A stretch of 40,844 nt of DNA from Flavobacteriaceae bacterium (lineage in GTDB: Bacteria; Bacteroidota; Bacteroidia; Flavobacteriales; Flavobacteriaceae): assembly GCA_023954685.1 (NCBI GenBank), contig JAGSHF010000005.1:1-40844 (forward strand), written 5' to 3'. A program made the translations under genes and the position numbers. This document shows positions 16,777 through 26,011 of the stretch, piece after piece. The notes below the pieces were generated by a model. That model was given only the letters and a program-made list of their open reading frames with translations, had not been told where the DNA came from and made no database searches. Positions within the stretch are counted from its first letter, which is position 1. The number at the start of each line of letters is the position of its first letter.

Positions 16777-18504
16777 TTAATCTTTCTTTTCATAAACAAT
16801 CTCACCATCAAAAATTGTCATAACCACTTCTGTGTCGAGAATATCGGCCTCATCTACGGTCATTAAATCTTGATTATATATTGTAAAATCAGCAAGTTTA
16901 CCTACGCTTATAGACCCTTTTATGTCCTCCTCAAATGCACCATATGCTGCATCTAAAGTGTATGACTTTAATGCTTGTGCTCTAGTCATTTTTTGCTCTG
17001 GTTCATAGCCTCCTTCAGGTGTGCCTTTTAATGTTTTTCTACTGACGCTGGCATAAAAACTAGCAATTGGATTTAATGGCTCCACGGGAACATCTGTTCC
17101 ATTTATAATAGGAATTCCGCTTCGCAATAAAGCTTGCCACATATAAGCCCCTTCCTTAATACGTTTTTCTCCTAAACGGTCAATAGCCCAAGGTCTGTCG
17201 GATGACATATGAACTGCTTGCATGGCAGGTATTACTTGTAATTCTGCAAATCGAGGAATATCTTCAGGATGTATATGTTGAGCGTGTTCTATTCGGAATC
17301 TATGATCCGCACCTAACATAGATAATTCATTTAAAGCGGATTCATAGCGATCTAATATTTCTCTATTTGCGCGATCGCCTATCGCATGTGAACAAACCTG
17401 AAATCCGTTTTGAAGCCCATTACGAGCAGTTTTATCTACCATTTCCATTGGAAGCGTTTCAAGACCGAAATGATCTGGTCTATCTGTATAGGCTTCAAGA
17501 AGCCAAGCACCTCGATTTCCTAATGCACCATCGCAATTTAATTTTACAGATCGAATTGTAAATCTATGATTAGGATCTATATTTGGACCTTTTTCGTACC
17601 ACTCATTAAGAAGTTGTTCATCATTACCGGTTAACATGGCATAGATTCGAATATTCATTTTGCCTTCAGCTTTCATACTATCGTACAGAGCTATTGTACC
17701 TCTTCCAATTCCAGCATCGTGGAAACCTGTAATACCATTTTTGTGACAGGCTTCAACCGCTAAATTAAAAGCTTGAGTGTCAGATTCTGGCGTGTTTTCA
17801 GGGATGTGCTTGCCAATTAATGATTGTGCACGTTCACTGAAAATTCCAGTTGGTCTGCCAAATTCATCTACAATAACTTCACCTCCTTCAATTTCATAGG
17901 TTTTAATACCCTCTGCAGATAATGATTGTAAACCAGCAATTTCCATCGCTTTGGCGTTTGCAAAACCAGCATGGCCACTAGCGTGACGTAAATACACTGG
18001 ATTATCTGGAGAGACTTCACTTAGGCTATGATGCGTTTGAAAACCTTTTACAGTATATTCTGGCACACTGTCCCATTTACTTTGATGCCAACCTCGTCCA
18101 GTAATCCATTCACCTGGTTCAGCATCTTTAACACGTTCGGCTACTGCATTTATTATATCTTGATAACTTTTAGTGTCCATTAAATCTAGTTCAAGCTCAT
18201 TATAACCCAATCCCATAAAATGACCATGTCCTTCAATTAAACCTGGAGTCATCGTTTTTCCTTTAAGGTCAATAAGTTCAGTTTGCTCGTTTTTGAAATT
18301 TTCAGCTTCCTCCAAATTTCCAGCAAAGAGTATTGTATTGTCCTTAATAGCTACTGCTTCAATAGTTTCTTGATTTGAATCTACGGTATATATAGTTCCG
18401 CCATAAATAATTAAGGTTGCGGATTCTTTAGTTTTATCAGAACAAGAACTAAGTAAAAGAAATGCAAATGCAATTGAAAAAAAATAAGAAAATTGTGATC
18501 TCAT
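16777..18504 (-). CDS. YtcJ-like metal-dependent amidohydrolase, putative lipoprotein
   Basis: GKTMTPGLIEGHGHFMGLGY, KNGITGFHDAGIGRGT, VCSHAIGDRANREILDRYE, FRIEHAQHIHPED, IINGTDVPVEPLNP; LLSSC lipobox. Confidence 0.93.
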   Translation of the reverse strand: MRSQFSYFFSIAFAFLLLSSCSDKTKESATLIIYGGTIYTVDSNQETIEAVAIKDNTILFAGNLEEAENFKNEQTELIDLKGKTMTPGLIEGHGHFMGLGYNELELDLMDTKSYQDIINAVAERVKDAEPGEWITGRGWHQSKWDSVPEYTVKGFQTHHSLSEVSPDNPVYLRHASGHAGFANAKAMEIAGLQSLSAEGIKTYEIEGGEVIVDEFGRPTGIFSERAQSLIGKHIPENTPESDTQAFNLAVEACHKNGITGFHDAGIGRGTIALYDSMKAEGKMNIRIYAMLTGNDEQLLNEWYEKGPNIDPNHRFTIRSVKLNCDGALGNRGAWLLEAYTDRPDHFGLETLPMEMVDKTARNGLQNGFQVCSHAIGDRANREILDRYESALNELSMLGADHRFRIEHAQHIHPEDIPRFAELQVIPAMQAVHMSSDRPWAIDRLGEKRIKEGAYMWQALLRSGIPIINGTDVPVEPLNPIASFYASVSRKTLKGTPEGGYEPEQKMTRAQALKSYTLDAAYGAFEEDIKGSISVGKLADFTIYNQDLMTVDEADILDTEVVMTIFDGEIVYEKKD

Positions 18505-18615
18505 GTTGGTTTGTGTTAGAGCTTGTAAGTTACAATATTTAGAGTGATTTTTTAAATGTCTATTGCAAAAAGCGATAACAAACTAGGTCTCATTTGGAAG
18601 GTCACTCCGTTTTTC

Positions 18616-19245
18616 TTATTTGAAATCCGGTAATTTATTTATGCGAACATACGGATAGGTAGCTAATTTAATTAAACTATGATAACTGTTAAGCCCTGAA
18701 ACTCCTGTAGATTGCAAGCTAACTAAATCAATTTGCCCTAATGGGTTAATGCTGTCATCTGGGATATCTAGTAAAATTACGGACCCAATTATAAGCACGC
18801 ATCCATTTGGCAATGGCACACTCTGGAAATATTTCATGCCAATTTTGATAGGACTTAAGGACACAAAAGGCGCATGAAAATCATCAATAAAAGTTTTATC
18901 AATATTCATTTTGTCAAATTCGGAATCGTTTTTATCTAGTTTAGCCGATGTGTAATGCGCATTTTTTGTAAAATTATCTGTAATACTATTTATAGTGTAG
19001 TGGTTGGTGTCTAAAATATTGGCGTAAGTATCCCTAGGGTTTAACGATTGTGGACGCAATACAAAACCTAACTGTGCTGGATGTGAACCTAAATGCACTA
19101 CTGATGAAAAAATAGCAACATTATCTTTACCATCCAGAGAACGAGTTCCTATTAAATTGGCTGGTTTAATACCAGTAATAGAATTGATAAGGTTGAGCCT
19201 ATATTTTCGTTCTAAATTGTTAATATCATTATCATTTACTCTCAT
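18616..19245 (-). CDS. Flavin reductase-like domain protein
   Basis: GIKPANLIGTRSLDGKDNVAIFSSVVHLGSHPAQLGFVLRP, DTYANILDTNHYTIN. Confidence 0.8.
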   Translation of the reverse strand: MRVNDNDINNLERKYRLNLINSITGIKPANLIGTRSLDGKDNVAIFSSVVHLGSHPAQLGFVLRPQSLNPRDTYANILDTNHYTINSITDNFTKNAHYTSAKLDKNDSEFDKMNIDKTFIDDFHAPFVSLSPIKIGMKYFQSVPLPNGCVLIIGSVILLDIPDDSINPLGQIDLVSLQSTGVSGLNSYHSLIKLATYPYVRINKLPDFK

Positions 19246-19438
19246 ATCTCTACTAGCTTATATTATCCTTTTCATTCTTATCTCGCTTTAGCAATCTTAC
19301 GATTAGCAGGATAAGATTAGGAATGTTTCTTTTGTCATCCAATCTCAGGCAACTTTGTTTTCTAAAGAATATTTATTGGTCGGATGCTGTTTGTGGATTG
19401 TTTTATCCTGGTCCACACGTTCTAATGAATAGCAAATG

Positions 19439-19708
19439 CTATCGCTTTGAAATTTTATTATTAGAAATTGAGCGTTGGCGAGAACATTTGAAGCGCGATA
19501 TTTGGTCATTACGTTTTTTTAAATGCTTTTTGCTTACACCGCTATTAACACGTTTCCGCCATAATTTGAATGAACTTGGTTTGAGTTCTTTTCGCATGAT
19601 TTTAATGACATCAGATTCTGCTAATTTAAATTGAAATAAAATAGCTTCAAAAGGGGTTCGGTCTTCCCACGCCATTTCTATTATTCTATCGAGTTCTCTT
19701 GCCGTCAT
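19439..19708 (-). CDS. TIGR03643/DUF2805-like small protein
   Basis: ELDRIIEMAWEDRTPFEAILFQFKLAESDVIKIMRKELKPSSFKLWRKRVN; 4-nt overlap with the upstream ABC1 kinase gene. Confidence 0.8.
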   Translation of the reverse strand: MTARELDRIIEMAWEDRTPFEAILFQFKLAESDVIKIMRKELKPSSFKLWRKRVNSGVSKKHLKKRNDQISRFKCSRQRSISNNKISKR

Positions 19709-21021
19709 AACGATAAAAAGGGAATGTTTTTGATTTTGATGTCGGCCGCTTTTAAATCAAACATAAGGTTATAAAGGCCAAAGAATGAACGATTCATGTA
19801 GATGAAATGTTTAGAACCTCTATTGCCATTCATTTTACGAAGCTGGGTGTTTTTGGAGTACTTTTCTCCTAAATCAGCAATTTTGCTAAAGAAATCTGGG
19901 TTTGAAAAATCAAAAACATCTTCATGTAAAGGCTGTGTAAATAGGCTTAGCATTTCATGAAACATTTCTGTAAAAAACGCAATTTCTTCCTGACTATCGT
20001 CTGATTTTAATATCTCTAATTCATACATTTTTTCAGTAAAAAGAGCTTTGTTGGAAATGTTTTCCTTATTGGCTAATTCAAAATAAGGAATGTAGAATTC
20101 ATTAGGGATTGATTTCATACACCCAAAATCTAAAGCAATTAAATTGCCTTCTTTTGAAATTAAAAAATTTCCAGGATGTGGATCTGCATGAACTTTTTTC
20201 AAAATATGAATTTGGTACATGTAAAAGTCCCATAGCGCTTGACCAATTTTATTAGATAAATGTTGATCTTCGTTATTTACAGCGAACTCAGATAGGTGGT
20301 CACCTTTCATATAATCCATAGTTATGATCCGTTCCGACGACCATTTCTTATAATATTTAGGAAACTTTAGATTAGAAATATGAGAACAGGCTTTTGATAT
20401 TTCTTGGCTTTGTTCAATTTCAAGTACATAATCTGTCTCCTCCACTAATTTATTTTCAACTTCTTTGAAATATTTATCAGAACCATCACCTTTTATGTTG
20501 AACATACTCATAGCAATAGGTTTTACCATGGCTAAATCTGATGAAATACTTTCTGCAACACCTGGATATTGAATTTTCACAGCTAACTTTTTACCATCCT
20601 TTTCTGCTAAGTGAACTTGGCCTATACTGGCGGCGTTGACCGAAGTGGCATCAAAAGAATCAAAAAGATCATTTGGATGTTTGCCAAAATATTTTTTAAA
20701 GGTTTTAATAACTAAAGGGGGTGATAGTGGTGGTACTGAAAATTGTGCCAGAGAAAATTTTTCAACATAAGCGCGAGGCATAATGCTTTTTTCCATACTC
20801 AACATTTGAGCAACCTTTAAGGCACTTCCTTTAAGTTGCTTTAAGCCATCGTATATGTCGGAAGCATTATTTTCATTGAGTCGTTCTTTAGCCTCAAGTT
20901 CTGTTTTGGTTATTTTATCACCGTAATATTTTAAGTAGTTGACACCAACTTTAGCGCCAGTTGACACCATTTTTGATGCGCGTTGCAGTTTTGAAGTTGG
21001 TATTTTGTCTATGGTCTTCAT
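19705..21021 (-). CDS. ABC1/UbiB (AarF) family atypical kinase
   Basis: LKGSALKVAQMLSMEKSIMPRAY, ASIGQVHLAEKDGKKLAVKIQYPGVAESI, KKVHADPHPGNFLI, LIALDFGCMKSIP. Confidence 0.93.
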   Translation of the reverse strand: MKTIDKIPTSKLQRASKMVSTGAKVGVNYLKYYGDKITKTELEAKERLNENNASDIYDGLKQLKGSALKVAQMLSMEKSIMPRAYVEKFSLAQFSVPPLSPPLVIKTFKKYFGKHPNDLFDSFDATSVNAASIGQVHLAEKDGKKLAVKIQYPGVAESISSDLAMVKPIAMSMFNIKGDGSDKYFKEVENKLVEETDYVLEIEQSQEISKACSHISNLKFPKYYKKWSSERIITMDYMKGDHLSEFAVNNEDQHLSNKIGQALWDFYMYQIHILKKVHADPHPGNFLISKEGNLIALDFGCMKSIPNEFYIPYFELANKENISNKALFTEKMYELEILKSDDSQEEIAFFTEMFHEMLSLFTQPLHEDVFDFSNPDFFSKIADLGEKYSKNTQLRKMNGNRGSKHFIYMNRSFFGLYNLMFDLKAADIKIKNIPFLSL

Positions 21022-21030
21022 AGTTTGAAT

Positions 21031-21687
21031 TTAGGACATTTTTATTTTTTCTTTGAAAATAAATTTTCCAAAGTCTATAAGGCTTTTTAATGGAGCGACA
21101 TCAATAAGGTCAAACGTTGTGTTTACTGATTTTTCAATAAATACATCGGTTTTTTCAAAACCAGGTGATGCATCGTCCATCCAAAACTTAAGTGTCAGTA
21201 GCATTTGAATCCAAGCACTTTCTTGGAGTCCTTTTTCTTGAAATTTATCAAATGACTCTTGATTAGTTTGAATAAGTTCAATCTTTAAGTGTTGGATGTA
21301 TTTCGTAAAGGATTTTTTTAAACCATTTAGTAGTTTTAAACTTTTGAGACCGTTTTTATGTTCTGATAAGGCATAAATCACGTAACTACGATTCGCAGTT
21401 AAATTTTCGAAAAACGTAAAATAAAAACTTAATAATTTGTGTCTGGCATCATATTCTAAATATTCTTCACTTTTACCAAGAACGGTTAGCGTGCTATTGA
21501 AAAACTCCATAAAAATATCTGGTTCAACAGCATTAAGCGTACCGTAATGCTTATAAAATAAAGACTCATCAAAATTATAAGTCTTTGAAAAAATGTATAC
21601 TGATTGAGGCTTTTGGTTGTTTTCTAAAACATATTCCATGTAAAATGAAATAAGATCTTGTTTAGAAATAGTCTTTTTCTTTCCCAT
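21031..21687 (-). CDS. TetR family transcriptional regulator
   Basis: N-terminal HTH-like region (DLISFYMEYVLENNQKPQSVYIFSKTYNFDESLFYKHYGTLNAVE), overall TetR size and layout; large palindrome immediately upstream of the start codon. Confidence 0.75.
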   Translation of the reverse strand: MGKKKTISKQDLISFYMEYVLENNQKPQSVYIFSKTYNFDESLFYKHYGTLNAVEPDIFMEFFNSTLTVLGKSEEYLEYDARHKLLSFYFTFFENLTANRSYVIYALSEHKNGLKSLKLLNGLKKSFTKYIQHLKIELIQTNQESFDKFQEKGLQESAWIQMLLTLKFWMDDASPGFEKTDVFIEKSVNTTFDLIDVAPLKSLIDFGKFIFKEKIKMS

Positions 21688-21691
21688 AATA

Positions 21692-21729
21692 TTTTTGTTT
21701 AACTTTTTAAGTTAAAAGTTAGACAAAAA
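21692..21729. promoter_or_regulatory. 38-bp near-perfect palindrome, putative TetR operator/autoregulatory site
   Basis: TTTTTGTTTAACTTTT-TAAGTT-AAAAGTTAGACAAAAA: 16-bp arms with one mismatch, ending 5 nt upstream of the tetR ATG (21687). Confidence 0.65.
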
Positions 21730-22029
21730 TACATTTATAATTTCATTTAAACAAATTTTATGGTTTTTAATAGACCATTAATAGAAGTGCTGGTTAGGGT
21801 TAGTTGTGTTTATTCTTAACATAGCAAATGGGAGTAAATTCATTACTTCGGTAAGAAGGATTTTCAGAAGTAAGCGAAACTAGTAAAGGAGTAATCTGTT
21901 ATTATCTAAATTAGACGGTTTTCTGTAATGATGAATGTTGGTTCGCCTTGGAATTTGTAAGTTATAATAATTAGAATGATACTTTGAATTTTGCAGTATA
22001 GAAAGTGATTTCATAGTTAGTACCAAACC

Positions 22030-24105
22030 TTAATTATTAATACCATTAATAATGGGTAAATGATTTTTTTTCATGAATTCAATATAGCGCATTTCTTTAC
22101 GGTAGCGGTCAAATTCCCTACGACTATTTACATTTGCTGCATTTATATTATCCTTATTGAGGTAATAGTATAAGGAATCGCGTTCTTTTAAATGGGCAAA
22201 AACATATGCTTTTTGTGTTGAATTTACTTTATTACCCTTTAAAATTTTTGATACTTTTTCTTTATCTCCCATTTGTGAAAATAATAAGAGCTTACTATTA
22301 AAATCATTTTCAATAACAGAATCTTTTAATATTTCAAGAGCTTTTTTATTTTGTTTTTGGTGATAAAAGTACATAAACTGTTGTTGTAGCTTGCGTTCGT
22401 TAGCTACGGCCTCTAAATAAATAGAAGAGTTGCTAAATTCTTTAGCTTTATTAAATTGTTTATCTTCTAAAAGTGCATTATAATAACCCGCTACAATATA
22501 TTCACTTGTCGAATCAATTTCTACAGCTTTTTTACTAAAGGTCACATAATTTTTATCATCATTTAAATAGGTATCGTAAAAAAGGGCTTTTCTAAAATAT
22601 AAATCTGCATTTAATGGATATTTGTTTATCGCATCATTATATACTTGAACAGACTTAATATAATCTCCATTATTTTCAAGTAAGAATCTAGCTTTATTAA
22701 TAACCATAATACTAACTAAATTTTTTGTGAAATCATCAGGAATTTTATCACTATTACTCTTGGTTACTTTTTCAGCTTCATCAAAATGGCCATTTTCTAT
22801 AAGTGACATAGTAAAAGACATAATTGCATCTGCTGAAAAAGGATTTAATTCAAAGGCTTTTCGAGCATGATGTAGCGCTTTGACGTTATCTTTTTTAATG
22901 TTATCATAAAAAATAGAAAACTCTAAATGAGAAACATCATCGTTAGGATTTAAAGACAAAGCTTTTTCAAAATATTTTTCTGATTGTAATCTAATTTCTT
23001 CATCATAAGACTCAGTCATAATCAACCCTTTAGTAGAATTGGCTCTAACAGAATTTGGATCTAATTCTAAGGCAATGTCATTTTGCTTTGTTGCTTCTTC
23101 AATAAATTGATCATTAAGAGATTTATCTCTTTTTATATACATGTCCAAAAGGATAACGTAAGCTAATTCAGCATAAGCATCAGCATAATTTGAATCTAAA
23201 GCGATTGCTTCTTTAAATAAATTTATGCTTATGACATTGTCTTCTTCAGTAGCTTTTTCAGCAAAACTTCGTCCTTTTAAGACTAAGTTATAAGCCTCCA
23301 AATTATTAGTTGGAAGTTTGTTTATTTCCTTTTCTACTTCTGGACTAATTGCAATTTTTAATTGATAAGCAATTTTTTGAGAAACATCTTGTTGTATTTT
23401 AAAAACTTCTTTAAAATTGTCATTATAATTTTGAGCCCAAATATGTTTATCGTTAGCATCTATGAGTTGTGCTGTAATGATAACTTTGTCTTCATGTCTT
23501 CTGACGCTTCCTTCAACAATATAGGAAACACCCAATTCTGCTGCAATTTCAGGGATTGATTTGTCTGTATTTTTATAACGTTTTGTAGAAGTTTTAGATA
23601 TAACGGTTAATTCCTTAATTTTAGATAAGTTGGTTAAAATGTCTTCAGTCACGCCATCGCAAAACCATTCAGTATCTCCACCTGAACTAATATCATCAAA
23701 GTATAAAACAGCAATTGAATTTTGGACATTCGCCGATTCAATGGAATTATTGGAGGTGTCAAAAGTTGGCTTATTAAAAAAGTTTACGATAATTGCTATA
23801 ACCAATCCGACTAATATTAAAATGTTTAGACGTTTGTTGGTAGTGGTAGTTACGGATTGATTTTTACTAACTTGAGCTGTTTTCTTTAAACCTTCAGGTG
23901 TGACCTCGTAAACCCATGAGAAGATTACCCAAATAGGGAAACCAATGGCTAAAAAGAATGTGAACATTTTTAAAACCCATTCAGGAGCATTAACAATTGG
24001 AAGAATAATGGAAACGGCCTGCAACAAAATCCAAGCAACAACAACATAAGCAATTGATGCTTTTATTACATTACGTCTCTTTAATTCATTTATGAATTGA
24101 CTCAT
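22030..24105 (-). CDS. Membrane-anchored TolB/FlgO-like plus TPR-repeat protein (often annotated 'adenylate cyclase-like')
   Basis: N-terminal MSQFINELKRRNVIKASIAYVVVAWILLQ with two TM segments, SIAVLYFDDISSGGDTEWFCDGVTEDILTNLSKI, YIVEGSVRRHEDKVIITAQLIDANDKHIWAQNY, followed by TPR-like helices. Confidence 0.85.
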   Translation of the reverse strand: MSQFINELKRRNVIKASIAYVVVAWILLQAVSIILPIVNAPEWVLKMFTFFLAIGFPIWVIFSWVYEVTPEGLKKTAQVSKNQSVTTTTNKRLNILILVGLVIAIIVNFFNKPTFDTSNNSIESANVQNSIAVLYFDDISSGGDTEWFCDGVTEDILTNLSKIKELTVISKTSTKRYKNTDKSIPEIAAELGVSYIVEGSVRRHEDKVIITAQLIDANDKHIWAQNYNDNFKEVFKIQQDVSQKIAYQLKIAISPEVEKEINKLPTNNLEAYNLVLKGRSFAEKATEEDNVISINLFKEAIALDSNYADAYAELAYVILLDMYIKRDKSLNDQFIEEATKQNDIALELDPNSVRANSTKGLIMTESYDEEIRLQSEKYFEKALSLNPNDDVSHLEFSIFYDNIKKDNVKALHHARKAFELNPFSADAIMSFTMSLIENGHFDEAEKVTKSNSDKIPDDFTKNLVSIMVINKARFLLENNGDYIKSVQVYNDAINKYPLNADLYFRKALFYDTYLNDDKNYVTFSKKAVEIDSTSEYIVAGYYNALLEDKQFNKAKEFSNSSIYLEAVANERKLQQQFMYFYHQKQNKKALEILKDSVIENDFNSKLLLFSQMGDKEKVSKILKGNKVNSTQKAYVFAHLKERDSLYYYLNKDNINAANVNSRREFDRYRKEMRYIEFMKKNHLPIINGINN

Positions 24106-24130
24106 GAATTTGTATATTTCTCAAAGATAC

Positions 24131-25798
24131 CTAAAATAGCCCAGAAATATTCCCGTCATTATCAATGTTAATGTTTTCTGAAGCGGGATGTGCTGGGAGT
24201 CCTGGCATACGCATCATAGCTCCGGTAATAGGAACTAAAAATCCTGCTCCAGCCGCAATTTCAATTTCACGAATGGTAATGGTAAAACCTGTTGGTCGTC
24301 CTAATAATTTTGGATCGTCTGATAAAGATTTCTGTGTTTTAGCCATGCAAATCGGTAGATTTTCAAGACCAAGGCTAGCAATAGTTCGTAAGTTTTTTTT
24401 AGCCAACGCAGAATATTCTATACCATCAGCACCGTATATTTTGGTGGCGATAGTTTCAATCTTGTCTTCTACACTCATGTTCCAATCATACAAAGGTTTG
24501 AAGTTTGAAGTACCTTCTTCAACAATATCTACAACATGTTGTGCTAATTCTAAAGCGCCTTTACCGCCTTTCGCCCAGACTTCTGCAAGGGCAACTCTAA
24601 TATTATTAATCTTAGCAAACTCACGAATAACAGCAACTTCAGCATCAGAATCTGTGACAAATTTATTGATAGAAATTACGGGTGTAATCCCAAATTGTTT
24701 TACATTCTCAATGTGTTTTTCAAGATTTGGTAATCCTTTCTTAAGGGCATCTACATTTTCTTGGGTTAGATTTTTTAAATCGGCACCGCCATGATATTTT
24801 AGTGCTCTTATAGTTGTAGTTAAAACCACAGCTTTTGGCGATAGGCCTGCACTCTGACATTTAATATCAAGAAATTTTTCAGCGCCTAAGTCCGCTCCGA
24901 AACCTGCTTCTGTAACTGTATAATCGGATAAAGACATCCCCATTCTTGTGGCAATAACAGAATTGGTTCCCTGTGCAATATTTGCAAATGGCCCCCCATG
25001 AATAATGGCGGGGTTGCCTTCAATGGTTTGAACTAAATTAGGTTTAATGGCTTCTTTTAATAAGGCGGCCATAGCCCCTTGTACTTTTAGATCTTTACAA
25101 TATATGGGGGTCCTGTCTTTAGTATAGCCAATGAAAATATTGCCAAGTCGTTCTTTTAAGTTTTCTAAATCATCACACAAACATAAAATAGCCATAATTT
25201 CTGAAGCTGCAGTAATGTCAAAACCTGTTTCACGAGGGATACCAGATGTCGTACCTCCCAAACCAATCACAATGTTACGTAGCGAACGATCATTCATGTC
25301 CATGACACGTTTCCATGTCACCGTTCTGGGATCTAACCCTACAGAATTGGTTTTACTTTGAATATTATTGTCAATGACTGCAGATAATAGATTGTGTGCT
25401 TTCTCAATAGCCGCAAAATCACCTGTAAAATGTAAGTTGATATCTTCCATAGGCAGTACTTGTGAATAACCGCCACCAGTTGCACCACCTTTAATTCCAA
25501 AAACGGGCCCAAGAGATGGCTCTCTGAGCACTACTGTAGTCTGTTTTCCTAACTGATTGAGCCCTTCAGAGAGTCCAATTGACATGGTTGTTTTTCCTTC
25601 TCCTGCAGGAGTTGGTGAAATTGCTGTAACTAAAATCAAGTTGCTTTTTTGGAGTTTTTCTTTGTTAATGACAGAATGTGGTAATTTAGCTTTGTATTTT
25701 CCATACATGTCTATGTCATCTACATTTAATCCTAATTTTTCTGCAATTTTACTAATGTGTTGTAGTTGAATGTCTTTGGCAATTTCTTGATCTGTCAT
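24131..25798 (-). CDS. fhs: Formate--tetrahydrofolate ligase
   Basis: AISPTPAGEGKTTMSIGLSEGLNQLGKQ, REPSLGPVFGIKGGATGGGYSQVLPMEDINLHFTGDFAAIEKAHNLLSA, TEAGFGADLGAEKFLDIKC. Confidence 0.97.
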   Translation of the reverse strand: MTDQEIAKDIQLQHISKIAEKLGLNVDDIDMYGKYKAKLPHSVINKEKLQKSNLILVTAISPTPAGEGKTTMSIGLSEGLNQLGKQTTVVLREPSLGPVFGIKGGATGGGYSQVLPMEDINLHFTGDFAAIEKAHNLLSAVIDNNIQSKTNSVGLDPRTVTWKRVMDMNDRSLRNIVIGLGGTTSGIPRETGFDITAASEIMAILCLCDDLENLKERLGNIFIGYTKDRTPIYCKDLKVQGAMAALLKEAIKPNLVQTIEGNPAIIHGGPFANIAQGTNSVIATRMGMSLSDYTVTEAGFGADLGAEKFLDIKCQSAGLSPKAVVLTTTIRALKYHGGADLKNLTQENVDALKKGLPNLEKHIENVKQFGITPVISINKFVTDSDAEVAVIREFAKINNIRVALAEVWAKGGKGALELAQHVVDIVEEGTSNFKPLYDWNMSVEDKIETIATKIYGADGIEYSALAKKNLRTIASLGLENLPICMAKTQKSLSDDPKLLGRPTGFTITIREIEIAAGAGFLVPITGAMMRMPGLPAHPASENINIDNDGNISGLF

Positions 25799-26011
25799 TA
25801 TGTTTGAAATATAAGTTGGTTTTGAAAATGAAAGATATAAAAAATGATTGATTTTTGAGATGTTTTTAAAAATGGAATAGAAAGTATGATCAAAAAGGAA
25901 CTATTCTTACAATAGCGTCATATTTTTACCAAAGATGTTGTTTGATACATGTTCAATCAAAAAATGTATCTCTTTTTTGTTAACTTTCAATTTGTAAATC
26001 TTTTAAGTTTC

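Noticed and set aside
19323-19634. 103-aa + strand ORF
   Set aside because: Overlaps the TIGR03643-like gene on the opposite strand; translation has no family-like pattern.
21854-21872. TTAC-TTCG-GTAA mini-hairpin (UUCG tetraloop) in the TPR/tetR gap
   Set aside because: Only a 4-bp stem, too weak to claim a terminator or structured RNA.
24165-24794. 209-aa + strand ORF
   Set aside because: Lies entirely antisense to fhs, which has unambiguous homology motifs; the translation looks like codon-shadow sequence without recognisable motifs.
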